A stretch of DNA of 64,000 bases, taken from contig NZ_JAGSYB010000001.1 in the NCBI RefSeq assembly GCF_025685415.1, positions 3,968,001-4,032,000 on the forward strand. Direction: 5' to 3'. Numbering within the stretch: the first letter of the stretch is position 1; every line of letters begins with the position of its first letter. The notes below the pieces were generated by a model. That model saw nothing but the letters and a program-made list of their open reading frames with translations, was not told where the DNA came from and did not search any database. This DNA comes from Terriglobus aquaticus. Lineage in GTDB: Bacteria > Acidobacteriota > Terriglobia > Terriglobales > Acidobacteriaceae. The position numbers and the translations under genes are program-made. This document shows positions 18,771 to 26,284 of the stretch, piece by piece.

Positions 18771-18880
18771 GTTCTTCTTTTCAGGTGAGTTGTAGTTAGG
18801 TGGTAGGGCTAAGTTCTTCTGTCGCAGGAACTTAGGCGTAAGTTCCTGCGGCAGAATAGTTTGCGGGCTGTTTGGACGCA
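18771..18880. repeat. Long near-perfect inverted repeat with a direct repeat, intergenic
   Basis: An 18-bp stem (18817-18834 with 18839-18856, one mismatch, GGCG loop) spells AAGTTCCTGCG-type arms. GCTAAGTTCTTCT occurs twice (18767-18779 and 18809-18821), the first copy overlapping the stop of the serine hydrolase. There is no T-run, so it is not an ordinary terminator; it resembles a REP-like palindrome. I see nothing else in this stretch. Confidence 0.5.
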
Positions 18881-19099
18881 TTACCAAGTGCGTGGGCTGC
18901 CGCGCCAGGGCGCGCGATAGCCGGACCAGCGCTCGCAGTGTCCGGCGGGGTACTGGTGGACGTAACGGGGGCGCGGCGGAGCGGGAGGACGGGTTGCGTC
19001 CGCGACCCACTCGGTGTGGCTCGTCTGCCGGGCGGATCGGTTCCAGAAAGCTTCTGTGAGGAAGCGGGCGTTGGGATCGTGCGGATTTGGAGTTGTCAT
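18881..19099 (-). CDS. Small hypothetical protein, Pro/Arg/Trp-rich
   Basis: A 72-residue reading frame opening MTTPNPHDPNARFLTEAFWN and ending SGYRAPWRGSPRTW. GAAAGG stands six bases before the ATG, a fair ribosome-binding site. I do not recognise it, and the opposite strand has an equally long frame, so coding is uncertain. The sequence looks more protein-like than its antisense partner: mixed polar residues and a run of aromatic residues in conserved-looking spacing. Confidence 0.4.
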   Translation of the reverse strand: MTTPNPHDPNARFLTEAFWNRSARQTSHTEWVADATRPPAPPRPRYVHQYPAGHCERWSGYRAPWRGSPRTW

Positions 19100-19126
19100 G
19101 GCTGGCCTTTCGGAGGCAAACGATAA

Positions 19127-19161
19127 GGGCTTCCTGGCGCACGGGTGTGCGCAGGAAGCCC
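19127..19161. terminator. Strong hairpin, possible terminator
   Basis: GGGCTTCCTGGCGCAC (19127-19142) pairs with GTGCGCAGGAAGCCC (19147-19161) with one bulged base. T-rich sequence follows on the plus side (TATCTCTATTTT) and TTATCGTTT on the minus side, so it could end the minus-strand gene at 19329-19739 or shield the small gene below. The flanking 19162-19328 holds no gene I can support. Confidence 0.5.
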
Positions 19162-19328
19162 TATCTCTATTTTAAGGAGTTGGGGGAAATAGGGTGCCAA
19201 CTCTATTTCCTTGCCGACGTGGGACTTAGGGTTGTTTGGGGCTTGACAAGCTTTCCGGGTAATCCGTTGGCCAGCCGCTGAGGTTGGTGCGCGCGCGGGG
19301 TGGGGCGGTCGCGTCCTGCGGGATGCCT

Positions 19329-19739
19329 TCACCGCGCGTTTCCAGGGTGCGGCAGATCCCGAAGGCGCCTACTATCGAGCCCGCTTGCCGAGATCGTAGC
19401 TGAAGTGGAGTTGGCCCCAGTCATGTTCGTGATTTGTGTTTCGGTGCGGGGGCACTGGTCACAACGGATCATGAGGTTGTTTGAGGTGTTCCAGCGGACG
19501 GCGATCTGGTCGACTAATTGGCCGTCGTACTCGAGAGCGATGAACTGGCCGAGATGAATGCCGTGCCAATGGTGCTCGACGACGACGCTGGAGCCGTTGC
19601 CGTGCTCATCGTTCAGGAAGATGTATGCGCGGTAGCGGTGGTCCGGAGAGTCGATGGCGTCCGACGGGCGTTGTTGGGAGAGCATGCGACCGCCGGCGTA
19701 GATGCCGTCCATCGTGGTGCCGCCGAGGGCGGCGAGCAC
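19329..19739 (-). CDS. Hypothetical protein with probable N-terminal anchor
   Basis: At most 136 residues. The core HRYRAYIFLNDEHGNGSSVVVEHHWHGIHLGQFIALEYDG followed by NNLMIRCDQC is clearly protein-like: a beta-rich domain ending in a CxxC. I do not recognise the family. The only usable start in frame is GTG 19739, but the codons before it read a plausible anchor (LRWTTPILV) back to an in-frame TAG about 13 codons upstream. The true start may thus be a non-standard codon, or the N terminus is damaged. Confidence 0.45.
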   Translation of the reverse strand: MLAALGGTTMDGIYAGGRMLSQQRPSDAIDSPDHRYRAYIFLNDEHGNGSSVVVEHHWHGIHLGQFIALEYDGQLVDQIAVRWNTSNNLMIRCDQCPRTETQITNMTGANSTSATISASGLDSRRLRDLPHPGNAR

Positions 19740-20146
19740 GAGGATGGGAGTGGTCCAGCGCAGGGTGCGGCGGACGATCTACTGCGCGGTGGTCGGGGCT
19801 GGAGGCATTTCGAGCAGGGTAGCGAGCCGGTTTGCTGGTTGCAAGATCAGGCCAGCCGCGGGCGGTGGTGGACGCACGGGGTGTGGGGTTGCGTGCTGCG
19901 GGAGGTTGGGGCCGCGCGTTTTCAGGGGCGGAGGGTGGATGGTGTGGCCGGGTTCCTGCTCTTGCGGGAGCGGGTCGCGCTTTGCGTGGTGGTTCTCCCC
20001 TTCGCTTCGCGAAGGTGGGGCAGGTGCGTTCCCGTGCTGGTGGGCGCGGGTTTGGCAGGAGCGAGGGTGTGGGTTGTCCTGGGTTGGAGGCTTGGGGCTG
20101 GCTCGCGCATTTCCAAGCGGGCTCATGAAGCTGCATGCCAAGACTC
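19740..20146. other. Gap without a supportable gene
   Basis: About 400 bases of G-rich sequence. Open frames exist on both strands but are low-complexity (Gly/Arg/Trp or Pro/Ala-rich) with no ribosome-binding sites or recognisable domains. One hairpin (about 19997-20020, CCCCTTCGC with GCGAAGGTGGGG) is visible. It marks the border to the AT-richer restriction-modification cassette. Confidence 0.5.
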
Positions 20147-20809
20147 TCAGCGTCCAAGAATACCCTTGATTAGATCGGCTAGAACTAGCATCTGCCGTTC
20201 TCCGGCCCGCCTCTTTTCGATGGAACTCTCTACCTTTTGTGCAAGTGCGGCCCGCTGCTCGTAGACGGCTCGCGGAACGACAAGATCGCGAAGCACCTTT
20301 TCTTGGAAGCGAGGGTGATGACCCCCTTCTTGCGATGCCGCAAGCACGGCTTGAACGACTCCTGAGAGCAGAAAGGGGACGAGATAAGCTATCGAGTCTT
20401 TACTTTTCGGCCGCAGAACAAAGAATTCTGTACTGACGCACGGGTGTATGTCTTCAGCTTCGACCCCCTCATCTATCCAAGCAATTTGTTTTAGATAAGA
20501 GCGCAAGCGTGAAATGATCAAGTCGCCCGGTTGAATCAACTTCTTGGCGCTTCCTGGTTTCTCTTGAAGAACGCTGCTATCGTCGATCTTCAAAAAGCCA
20601 TCTGCGGCATGACCAGTATCAAAGACGCGCCAGCCCTTAATTGAGGTGCCTTTCGGGATAAGCTCTCTTGGGAAGTCAACGATATCAAATAGTCTCACTC
20701 CATCGTCATCTTTTAATCTCGTATCTTCTTTTCTTGGATCGTATCTCTCTGGTGCTAGTACAAAGCCGTTGTCTAGTTCGGTGAGCCGCCTCACTCCAAA
20801 GTGTGCCAT
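20147..20809 (-). CDS. Single-TRD specificity subunit (half HsdS)
   Basis: A 220-residue protein matching one half of a type I specificity subunit: a target-recognition domain (about residues 1-175, with LIQPGDLIISRLRSYLKQIAWID and the PCVSTEFFVLRPK segment typical of HsdS) followed by one helical dimerisation arm (RAALAQKVESSIEKRRAGERQMLVLADLI). Full HsdS has two TRDs in about 400 residues, so this form should dimerise and may read a palindromic split site. It directly follows the methylase gene (stop and start abut at 20809/20810). AT-rich codons contrast with neighbouring genes. Confidence 0.78.
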   Translation of the reverse strand: MAHFGVRRLTELDNGFVLAPERYDPRKEDTRLKDDDGVRLFDIVDFPRELIPKGTSIKGWRVFDTGHAADGFLKIDDSSVLQEKPGSAKKLIQPGDLIISRLRSYLKQIAWIDEGVEAEDIHPCVSTEFFVLRPKSKDSIAYLVPFLLSGVVQAVLAASQEGGHHPRFQEKVLRDLVVPRAVYEQRAALAQKVESSIEKRRAGERQMLVLADLIKGILGR

Positions 20810-22177
20810 CTAGTTCTCCTGCTCAGAGAGTTTGATAGTTCGAACGATCTGTTCGAAGTCATGATCTACAGAAATCCAGACCGAGTCATTCTTGGTTACT
20901 CCTTCACGCATAATGAACTCGCCACGGCCATCCTTACCCGCTCGATCTGAAATAGCAAAGGTGATACGTTCAGGTTTCAAGTCGCGCTGGACAGTATCGC
21001 GCTTTACGCCGTACAGAATACTTGTCTTTTGGTGCGTGTGAGGGAGGAACGTCGATCTTCCGAGGCTCACAACAGCTTTCACCGCGAAGCGCTCCAGGAG
21101 CCATCTCCGTAGCGTGACGTAAGAGGCACCTGCAAACTTGTTATGAGGAAGAACGATCGCCATTCGTCCACCGGGCTTTAGAAGCTCGATGCATCGTTCG
21201 GTGAAGAGCACATCGCGCTCGATCTTCGTCTCGCCTCTCCCCAAAGTATAGTCATGCAGCAACGCTGCTTCCTTGATCTCACCAGCGAAGGGAGGGTTCG
21301 CGAGGATGACGTCGAAACCCCCATTTTCGCGAACTCGCTTCCACCTACCGGTCGCATCCTCGATTGTGAGAACGTCATCGTGTGATGTACTCCTCGCGAA
21401 CAGACTAGGCGTGTGTGATCGCAGAAGGCTGTTGAGTTCAAGAAATCTGCTGGCTTGAATACCTGAAAAAGTAGACAGAGCTTTGGCAACGCGGATTGCG
21501 CGACCGTCGAAATCAAAGCCCCAAAACAGAGGAGTTGTAGACTGTTCGCCCGCTTTAACTTCGCCTGTATGCTTTGCGGCATGCATTAGAAATGCTCCGG
21601 AGCCGCAGGCTGGATCGCAGATCAGTTCACCTGGCTTTGGATCCACTAAACGGACACAGAACTCGACAACATGCCGAGGCGTAAAGAACTGGCCCTTGGA
21701 GCCCTTAGATGCTTTCGCAATCATGTGCTCGAAAGCCGCATCTAGGACGTCATAATCGGTCCCGCAGATCGTCTGGCGCCCGAGAAGAGCCGAGCAGATT
21801 GCGAGGTGATCGTCACGCAGACGAAAGAAGCGTTCATTGACGAGAGTTGGCCACCTGCGGTCAGCCAACGCAAGCAGTCGATTTGCCCGCCTGAGCACTT
21901 CTTCCGGATGGCAAGCAGCGTCAAAGGGTGATGCTTCTGCTCGGTCTGTTTCTGAGATGAACTTTACAAGCAGCAGTTTAAAAAGTTCTTCAAACGCGTT
22001 TTCACCGGAATTCGCAAGGATGAGCTCCTCTAGCCTGAGAAGAAGACTAGCCCAATCGGAACATGTTTCGTTGTGACGCTTCGCCATGGCTTCATAGTCA
22101 CGGGTTCCCGAGGAGCTGTCAAGACGAACGTCACCATAAGAAAAAGTATTCCGATTTGGGTTATTAAAGCCTGACAC
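20810..22177 (-). CDS. N6-adenine DNA methyltransferase (HsdM-like)
   Basis: A 455-residue gamma-type adenine methylase. SAM-binding motif I is DPACGSGAFL (residues 188-197), catalytic motif IV is NPPF (293-296), and FFTPRHVVEFCVRLVDP precedes motif I as in HsdM. The start is uncertain: GTG 22177 gives 455 residues, and ATG 22087 (MAKRHNETCSDW) would match HsdM N termini. If GTG 22177 is real, only 14 bases separate it from the divergent controller gene, so the promoters must lie inside coding sequence. With the half-HsdS it should form the modification complex that protects host DNA. Confidence 0.88.
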   Translation of the reverse strand: MSGFNNPNRNTFSYGDVRLDSSSGTRDYEAMAKRHNETCSDWASLLLRLEELILANSGENAFEELFKLLLVKFISETDRAEASPFDAACHPEEVLRRANRLLALADRRWPTLVNERFFRLRDDHLAICSALLGRQTICGTDYDVLDAAFEHMIAKASKGSKGQFFTPRHVVEFCVRLVDPKPGELICDPACGSGAFLMHAAKHTGEVKAGEQSTTPLFWGFDFDGRAIRVAKALSTFSGIQASRFLELNSLLRSHTPSLFARSTSHDDVLTIEDATGRWKRVRENGGFDVILANPPFAGEIKEAALLHDYTLGRGETKIERDVLFTERCIELLKPGGRMAIVLPHNKFAGASYVTLRRWLLERFAVKAVVSLGRSTFLPHTHQKTSILYGVKRDTVQRDLKPERITFAISDRAGKDGRGEFIMREGVTKNDSVWISVDHDFEQIVRTIKLSEQEN

Positions 22178-22191
22178 AGCATCGTCAATGT

Positions 22192-22425
22192 GTGGAACTG
22201 AAGTCCCAAGAACTGGAACTCGCCGTACGTCTCAAGCAGGCACGGCTGAAGGCTGGGTTAACTCAAAATCAGCTTGCACGTAGGATGGGCCGTCCTCAGT
22301 CCTTTATCTCTAAGACAGAGACGGCAGAGCGCAGTCCTGCCTTCTTAGAGGTGGTTGTACTCGCAGACCTATTGGGTATCAGCATTGGTGATTTAATTCC
22401 GCGAACACTACGGAAAGAGGACTAG
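22192..22425 (+). CDS. Xre-family HTH controller (C-protein-like)
   Basis: A 77-residue protein consisting of one helix-turn-helix domain (about residues 11-66: LKQARLKAGLTQNQLARRMGRPQSFISKTETAERSPAF). Its size and its place just before the nuclease gene match controller proteins of type II restriction-modification systems, which delay nuclease expression until methylation is complete. GTG 22192 is used; no symmetric C-box is evident by eye between the divergent starts. The nuclease gene begins four bases after its stop. Confidence 0.8.
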   Translation: MELKSQELELAVRLKQARLKAGLTQNQLARRMGRPQSFISKTETAERSPAFLEVVVLADLLGISIGDLIPRTLRKED

Positions 22426-22428
22426 TCC

Positions 22429-23295
22429 TTGTTGATGGTCAACGAACAACAGCTCTCAGCGTTGGAGGAGCGGCTTGCTCCTCTGAAGGGCGTACAATTC
22501 GATGTTCTTAAACTTCCGCGAGAAGTACTAAAAGGTTTCGAGCCTTCGCAGATCGGATCTATAGCTGGTGCACTAATGGACGCGTGCATCCCGCAGCTGG
22601 AGAAGATTGTTTCTGGTGAAGACAAGGATAAGGTCGCAGGACTAGGGCTGACGAAGGGCGCAGGAATTCTCAAAGACCGAGAGGCGTATCCTGATTACCA
22701 GCACGATTCTGGTATGCGTGTCGAACTGAAACTCCTTTATGTGAATCCAAAGGACGTCGAGATGAAAGTTCCGTCTACTCCACGGGAGCCTTCCGCAAGA
22801 TTGTCACAGAAGGTGACAGTCAAGAACGTTCAGGCTGATAAAGATGTTCTGCTAGTAGTCGCCTATCAACTGCAACCCGATAAAGTCGATGGGGACCTGT
22901 TCGTTCCGACGATCATCGACTTCAGTGTCCTGCCAGTTCAGGCCTGCATCGAAGCTAGAGATCAGCGGCTCACAGATGCGGGTGGCAGATGGTTTGGTGA
23001 TTACCAAACACCTGCGATCCTTAGCAGGCGCGGCAAGGCAAAGGTTCGAGCTGAACAGCCTACTAATAAAGAAGCATACGGACGCAAAGAATCCGAAGGG
23101 CGCGACTACAACGAAGATACAAACTTCGGGAAGCTTGCTCGAATTCCATATAAGAAGCTACAAGAGTTCATCGCAAAGCATGGACTGCAAGCAGTTCCGC
23201 AAACAGTTGCCTCGGAAGGTAATCCCACAAGCACTCTCGAAGAAGAGATATTGGAGGCCGTGTCGGCGGCTGATGACTTAGCGGCGAAATCGTAA
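22429..23295 (+). CDS. Probable PD-(D/E)XK restriction endonuclease
   Basis: A 288-residue protein with no family I can name. It carries a candidate nuclease core: YPDY (P88-D89), ten residues, then E99-L-K101 in RVELKLLYV, matching PD-(D/E)XK spacing and a following hydrophobic strand. A further segment (KDVLLVVAYQL ... VPTIIDFSVLPV) fits the next core strands. The neighbourhood (controller, methylase, specificity subunit) makes it the restriction subunit by position. TTG 22429 has AGAGG eight bases upstream; ATG 22435 is the alternative. It is convergent with lepA with 13 bases between. Confidence 0.65.
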   Translation: MLMVNEQQLSALEERLAPLKGVQFDVLKLPREVLKGFEPSQIGSIAGALMDACIPQLEKIVSGEDKDKVAGLGLTKGAGILKDREAYPDYQHDSGMRVELKLLYVNPKDVEMKVPSTPREPSARLSQKVTVKNVQADKDVLLVVAYQLQPDKVDGDLFVPTIIDFSVLPVQACIEARDQRLTDAGGRWFGDYQTPAILSRRGKAKVRAEQPTNKEAYGRKESEGRDYNEDTNFGKLARIPYKKLQEFIAKHGLQAVPQTVASEGNPTSTLEEEILEAVSAADDLAAKS

Positions 23296-23308
23296 ATATG
23301 CCTTAGCG

Positions 23309-25120
23309 TTACTCGCCGACTTTGAGGACGGCTAGGAAGGCTTCCTGGGGGATGTCTACTTTGCCGATGCGTTTCATGCGCTTTTTGCCCTCTTTTTGTT
23401 TGTCGAGGAGTTTGCGTTTGCGGGAGATGTCGCCGCCGTAGCACTTGGCGAGGACGTCTTTTTTGATGGCGGAGACGGTTTCGCGGGCGACAATTTTGCT
23501 GCCGATGGCGGCCTGGATGGCGACCTCGAACATTTGGCGGGGGATGAGCTCTTTCATTTTGTGGACGAGGGCTTTGCCGCGTTCGTAGGCGAAGTCGCGG
23601 TGGACGATGACGGAGAGGGCGTCGACGGGTTCGCCGGAGACGAGGATGTCCATCTTGACCATGGGCGAGGTCCACATGCCGGAGAGGTGGTAGTCGAGGC
23701 TCGCATATCCACGCGAGACGGACTTGAGGCGGTCATAGAAGTCGAGGACGATCTCATTGAGCGGGAGCTCGTAGGTGATCATGACGCGGGAGCCGGAGAC
23801 GTACTCGAAGTTCTTCTGCTTGCCGCGCTTGTCTTCGACGAGTTTGAGGATGCCGCCGACGTACTCCTCGTTGGTGAGGATTTTGGCGGTGATCACGGGC
23901 TCTTCGATGAAGTCGATGGTGGTGGGGTCGGGCCAGCGGGAGGGGTTTTCGACCTCGACGATGTTGGATTCGGAGCGCGGGCCGGTGAGGTGGATTTTGT
24001 AGCGGACGCCGGGTGCGGTGGTGATGAGGTCGAGGCCGAACTCGCGCTCAAGGCGCTCCTGGATGATTTCCATGTGGAGGAGGCCGAGGAAGCCGCAGCG
24101 GAAGCCGAAGCCGAGGGCGACGGAGGATTCGGGCTCGAAGGAGAAGCTGGCGTCGTTGAGCTTGAGTTTGCCAAGGGCTTCGCGGAGCGCGCCGTGCTCG
24201 TGGGATTCGACGGTGTAGAGGCCGGCGAAGACCATGGACTTGATGTCTTCGAAGCCGGGGAGCGGTTCGGCGGCGGGGTTCGAGGGGTCGGTGATGGTGT
24301 CGCCGACCTTGGTGTCGGCCACGTCTTTGATGGTGGCGACGAAGAAGCCGACCTCGCCGGCGGAGAGGGTGGAGATTTCGACGGGCTTGGGGGTGAGGAC
24401 GCCCATGGATTCGACGTCGAAGGTGCGGCCATTCGACATGAGGCGGATGCGCTGGCCGGTGCGGAGCGTGCCGTTGATGACGCGGGCGAGGACAATGACG
24501 CCTTTGTAGGGGTCGAACCAGCTGTCGAAGATGAGGGCCTGGAGTGGGGCGTCGGCTTTGCCCTCGGGCGGCGGGATGAGGTGGACGACGGCTTCGAGGA
24601 TGGCTTCGACGTTGAGGCCGGTTTTGGCGGAGACGGCGATGGCGTCGTCGGCGGGGAGGCCGACGGTGTTTTCGATCATCTCCTTGGTGCGCGGGATGTC
24701 GGCGCTGGGGAGATCGATTTTGTTGATGACGGGGATGATTTCGAGGCCGTTGGAGATGGCGAGGTAGGCGTTCGCGAGGGTCTGGGCCTCGACGCCCTGG
24801 GAGGCGTCGACGACGAGGAGGGCGCCTTCGCAGGAGGCGAGGGAGCGCGAGACCTCGTAGGAGAAGTCGACGTGGCCGGGGGTGTCGATGAGATTGAGCT
24901 GGTAGGTGTTGCCGTCCTTGGCTTGGTACATCATGCGGACGGAGTGGGCCTTGATGGTGATGCCGCGCTCGCGCTCGAGGTCCATGGCGTCGAGGACCTG
25001 GGCCTGCATTTCGCGCTGGGTGAGCGAGCCGGTGATCTCCAGGAGGCGATCGGAGAGGGTCGACTTGCCGTGGTCGATGTGCGCGATGATCGCGAAGTTG
25101 CGGATGAATTTGGGGTCCAT
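23309..25120 (-). CDS. lepA: Elongation factor 4 (LepA)
   Basis: A full 603-residue LepA, a ribosome-associated translational GTPase. It shows G1 [10 protein letters not shown]2 region [12 protein letters not shown]3 DTPGHVDF, G4 NKID, the beta barrel, EF-G-like domains and the LepA-specific C-terminal domain ([42 protein letters not shown]). The coding strand uses almost only C-ending codons. A long antisense frame covers it and is a by-product of this bias. It is divergent from the repeat-protein gene at 25281. Confidence 0.98.
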   Translation of the reverse strand: MDPKFIRNFAIIAHIDHGKSTLSDRLLEITGSLTQREMQAQVLDAMDLERERGITIKAHSVRMMYQAKDGNTYQLNLIDTPGHVDFSYEVSRSLASCEGALLVVDASQGVEAQTLANAYLAISNGLEIIPVINKIDLPSADIPRTKEMIENTVGLPADDAIAVSAKTGLNVEAILEAVVHLIPPPEGKADAPLQALIFDSWFDPYKGVIVLARVINGTLRTGQRIRLMSNGRTFDVESMGVLTPKPVEISTLSAGEVGFFVATIKDVADTKVGDTITDPSNPAAEPLPGFEDIKSMVFAGLYTVESHEHGALREALGKLKLNDASFSFEPESSVALGFGFRCGFLGLLHMEIIQERLEREFGLDLITTAPGVRYKIHLTGPRSESNIVEVENPSRWPDPTTIDFIEEPVITAKILTNEEYVGGILKLVEDKRGKQKNFEYVSGSRVMITYELPLNEIVLDFYDRLKSVSRGYASLDYHLSGMWTSPMVKMDILVSGEPVDALSVIVHRDFAYERGKALVHKMKELIPRQMFEVAIQAAIGSKIVARETVSAIKKDVLAKCYGGDISRKRKLLDKQKEGKKRMKRIGKVDIPQEAFLAVLKVGE

Positions 25121-25222
25121 GCTGTCGCTCTTAGTTTAGCGGGTCGGGAATGCGCGCCGTTCGGCGGGCGTGGTGTGGTGTTACGGAACTTCGGTCTTTG
25201 ACAACGCGGTAAGACATTTGCG

Positions 25223-25251
25223 TTGACACGCGTAGAGGCTGGGCCTAGAAC
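25223..25251 (+). promoter_or_regulatory. Sigma-70-type promoter of the repeat-protein gene
   Basis: TTGACA (25223-25228), 17-base spacer, TAGAAC (25246-25251), 30 bases before the GTG start. A second TTGACA at 25198-25203 has no matching -10. Confidence 0.6.
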
Positions 25252-25280
25252 GCTGCTACGCATGTGGACGGAGGTGTCCT

Positions 25281-26048
25281 GTGGCACGAAAAAAAGCAGA
25301 CACACTGGGCGGATTGAGCACGGAGGAAGCGCGCAAACTCCCTGTTGTCATTGCAAACGATGACGGCGGGGATGGTGGGGATTTTGACGGCGGCGATGGC
25401 GGAGACTTTGATGGCGGGGATGGTGGGGACTTAGACGGCGGCGATACTGACACCGACACGGATACCGTCACCGACACCGATACCGACACGGTGACTGATA
25501 CCGATACCGATACTACGACCGATACAGACACGGACACAGGTGAGTCGTCCGGTTCCGGGTCGCAGTCGGGATCGCAGTCGGGATCGCAGTCGGGGTCGAA
25601 ATCAGGATCGCAGTCGGGGTCGCAGTCAGGGTCTGGCTCGGGCACGGGTAAGGGCGGCAGCGGCAGTGGTGGCTCGGGCAAGGGTGGCGGCTCCGGCAAA
25701 GGTGGCGGTTCTGGCAAAGGTGGCAGCGGCAGCGGCGGCTCTGGTACAGGCGGCTCCGGCAAGGGCGGAGGATCAGGAAGCGGCGGGAGTACCGGAGGCG
25801 GCTCAACCGGCGGCAGCGGAAGCACGGGTTCAGGTGGCGGCAACCAAGGCGACGGTGGCGCCAACGGCGGCACGGGTCAAAGCGGTGGAGTGGCTGCGGG
25901 TGGCGGCTCCGGAGTGCAGGGCGTTATGGGCGTTTCTCCGTGTGGCTGCTGCGGTGAGTCGACTGCCGCAATCACCGCAATGGTGTCGATGGTGTCGCAG
26001 GTTGCTCTTACCGCGATTACCGCGATCGCGAAAACCGGCAATTCGTGA
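25281..26048 (+). CDS. Low-complexity Asp/Thr/Ser/Gly repeat protein with CGCCG motif
   Basis: A 255-residue protein in five zones. 1-27: leader-like MARKKADTLGGLSTEEARKLP. About 28-54: GGDGGDFD repeats. About 55-87: strictly alternating DT pairs. About 88-220: SGSQ repeats passing into GGSGKGG repeats. 221-255: a distinct end with a CGCC motif (SPCGCCGE) followed by a hydrophobic, helix-prone ITAMVSMVSQVALTAITAIA. No Sec signal is seen. GTG 25281 has a strong GGAGGT five bases upstream and its own promoter. The N-terminal 27 residues plus repeats plus CGCCG end recall a precursor or an export-modified surface protein. Function is unknown; the next two genes may modify it. Confidence 0.75.
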   Translation: MARKKADTLGGLSTEEARKLPVVIANDDGGDGGDFDGGDGGDFDGGDGGDLDGGDTDTDTDTVTDTDTDTVTDTDTDTTTDTDTDTGESSGSGSQSGSQSGSQSGSKSGSQSGSQSGSGSGTGKGGSGSGGSGKGGGSGKGGGSGKGGSGSGGSGTGGSGKGGGSGSGGSTGGGSTGGSGSTGSGGGNQGDGGANGGTGQSGGVAAGGGSGVQGVMGVSPCGCCGESTAAITAMVSMVSQVALTAITAIAKTGNS

Positions 26049-26057
26049 AGCGCCGAA

Positions 26058-26088
26058 AGGACGCGCGAAGCTGGCGGTTCGCGCGTCC
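26058..26088 (+). terminator. Hairpin between repeat-protein gene and OPRT-AMMECR1 gene
   Basis: A perfect 12-bp stem, AGGACGCGCGAA with TTCGCGCGTCCT, eight-base loop, beginning ten bases after the stop. There is no long T-run, so it may act as an attenuator letting the first gene be made in excess of the following ones. From its end to 26284 I see no gene; the frame open through it is not the true 5' end of the next gene. Confidence 0.6.
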
Positions 26089-26284
26089 TCCTACGCTTTC
26101 GTCGGGTAGGCGAGCAGGAATGCATGCGCTGATAAGGCCAAGCGCTCTACCTGCTCTCGCGTGGGAAGTGGTGCGGCAGACCAGATGGAGTAGGCGCCAT
26201 CGGTTCCGGTTTTTCTCAGGCACAATTACCCGCGCCGACAAGTTCACGTGTCGAAGATGTCCACGAGGGATTCAGTCAACCGCG

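Noticed and set aside
23396-25201. 601-codon open frame antisense to lepA
   Set aside because: The product is Gly/Asp/Glu/Val low complexity, produced by the strong C-ending codon bias of lepA, which removes stops from the other strand. lepA itself is unmistakable.
25256-25873. Pro-rich frame antisense to the repeat protein
   Set aside because: It is only the complement of GGS/DT repeats. The plus-strand gene has promoter, strong ribosome-binding site and non-repetitive ends.
26045-26284. GTG start that overlaps the repeat-protein stop
   Set aside because: The 80-residue extension is Arg-rich, crosses a perfect hairpin, and the OPRT-like domain begins after ATG 26285.
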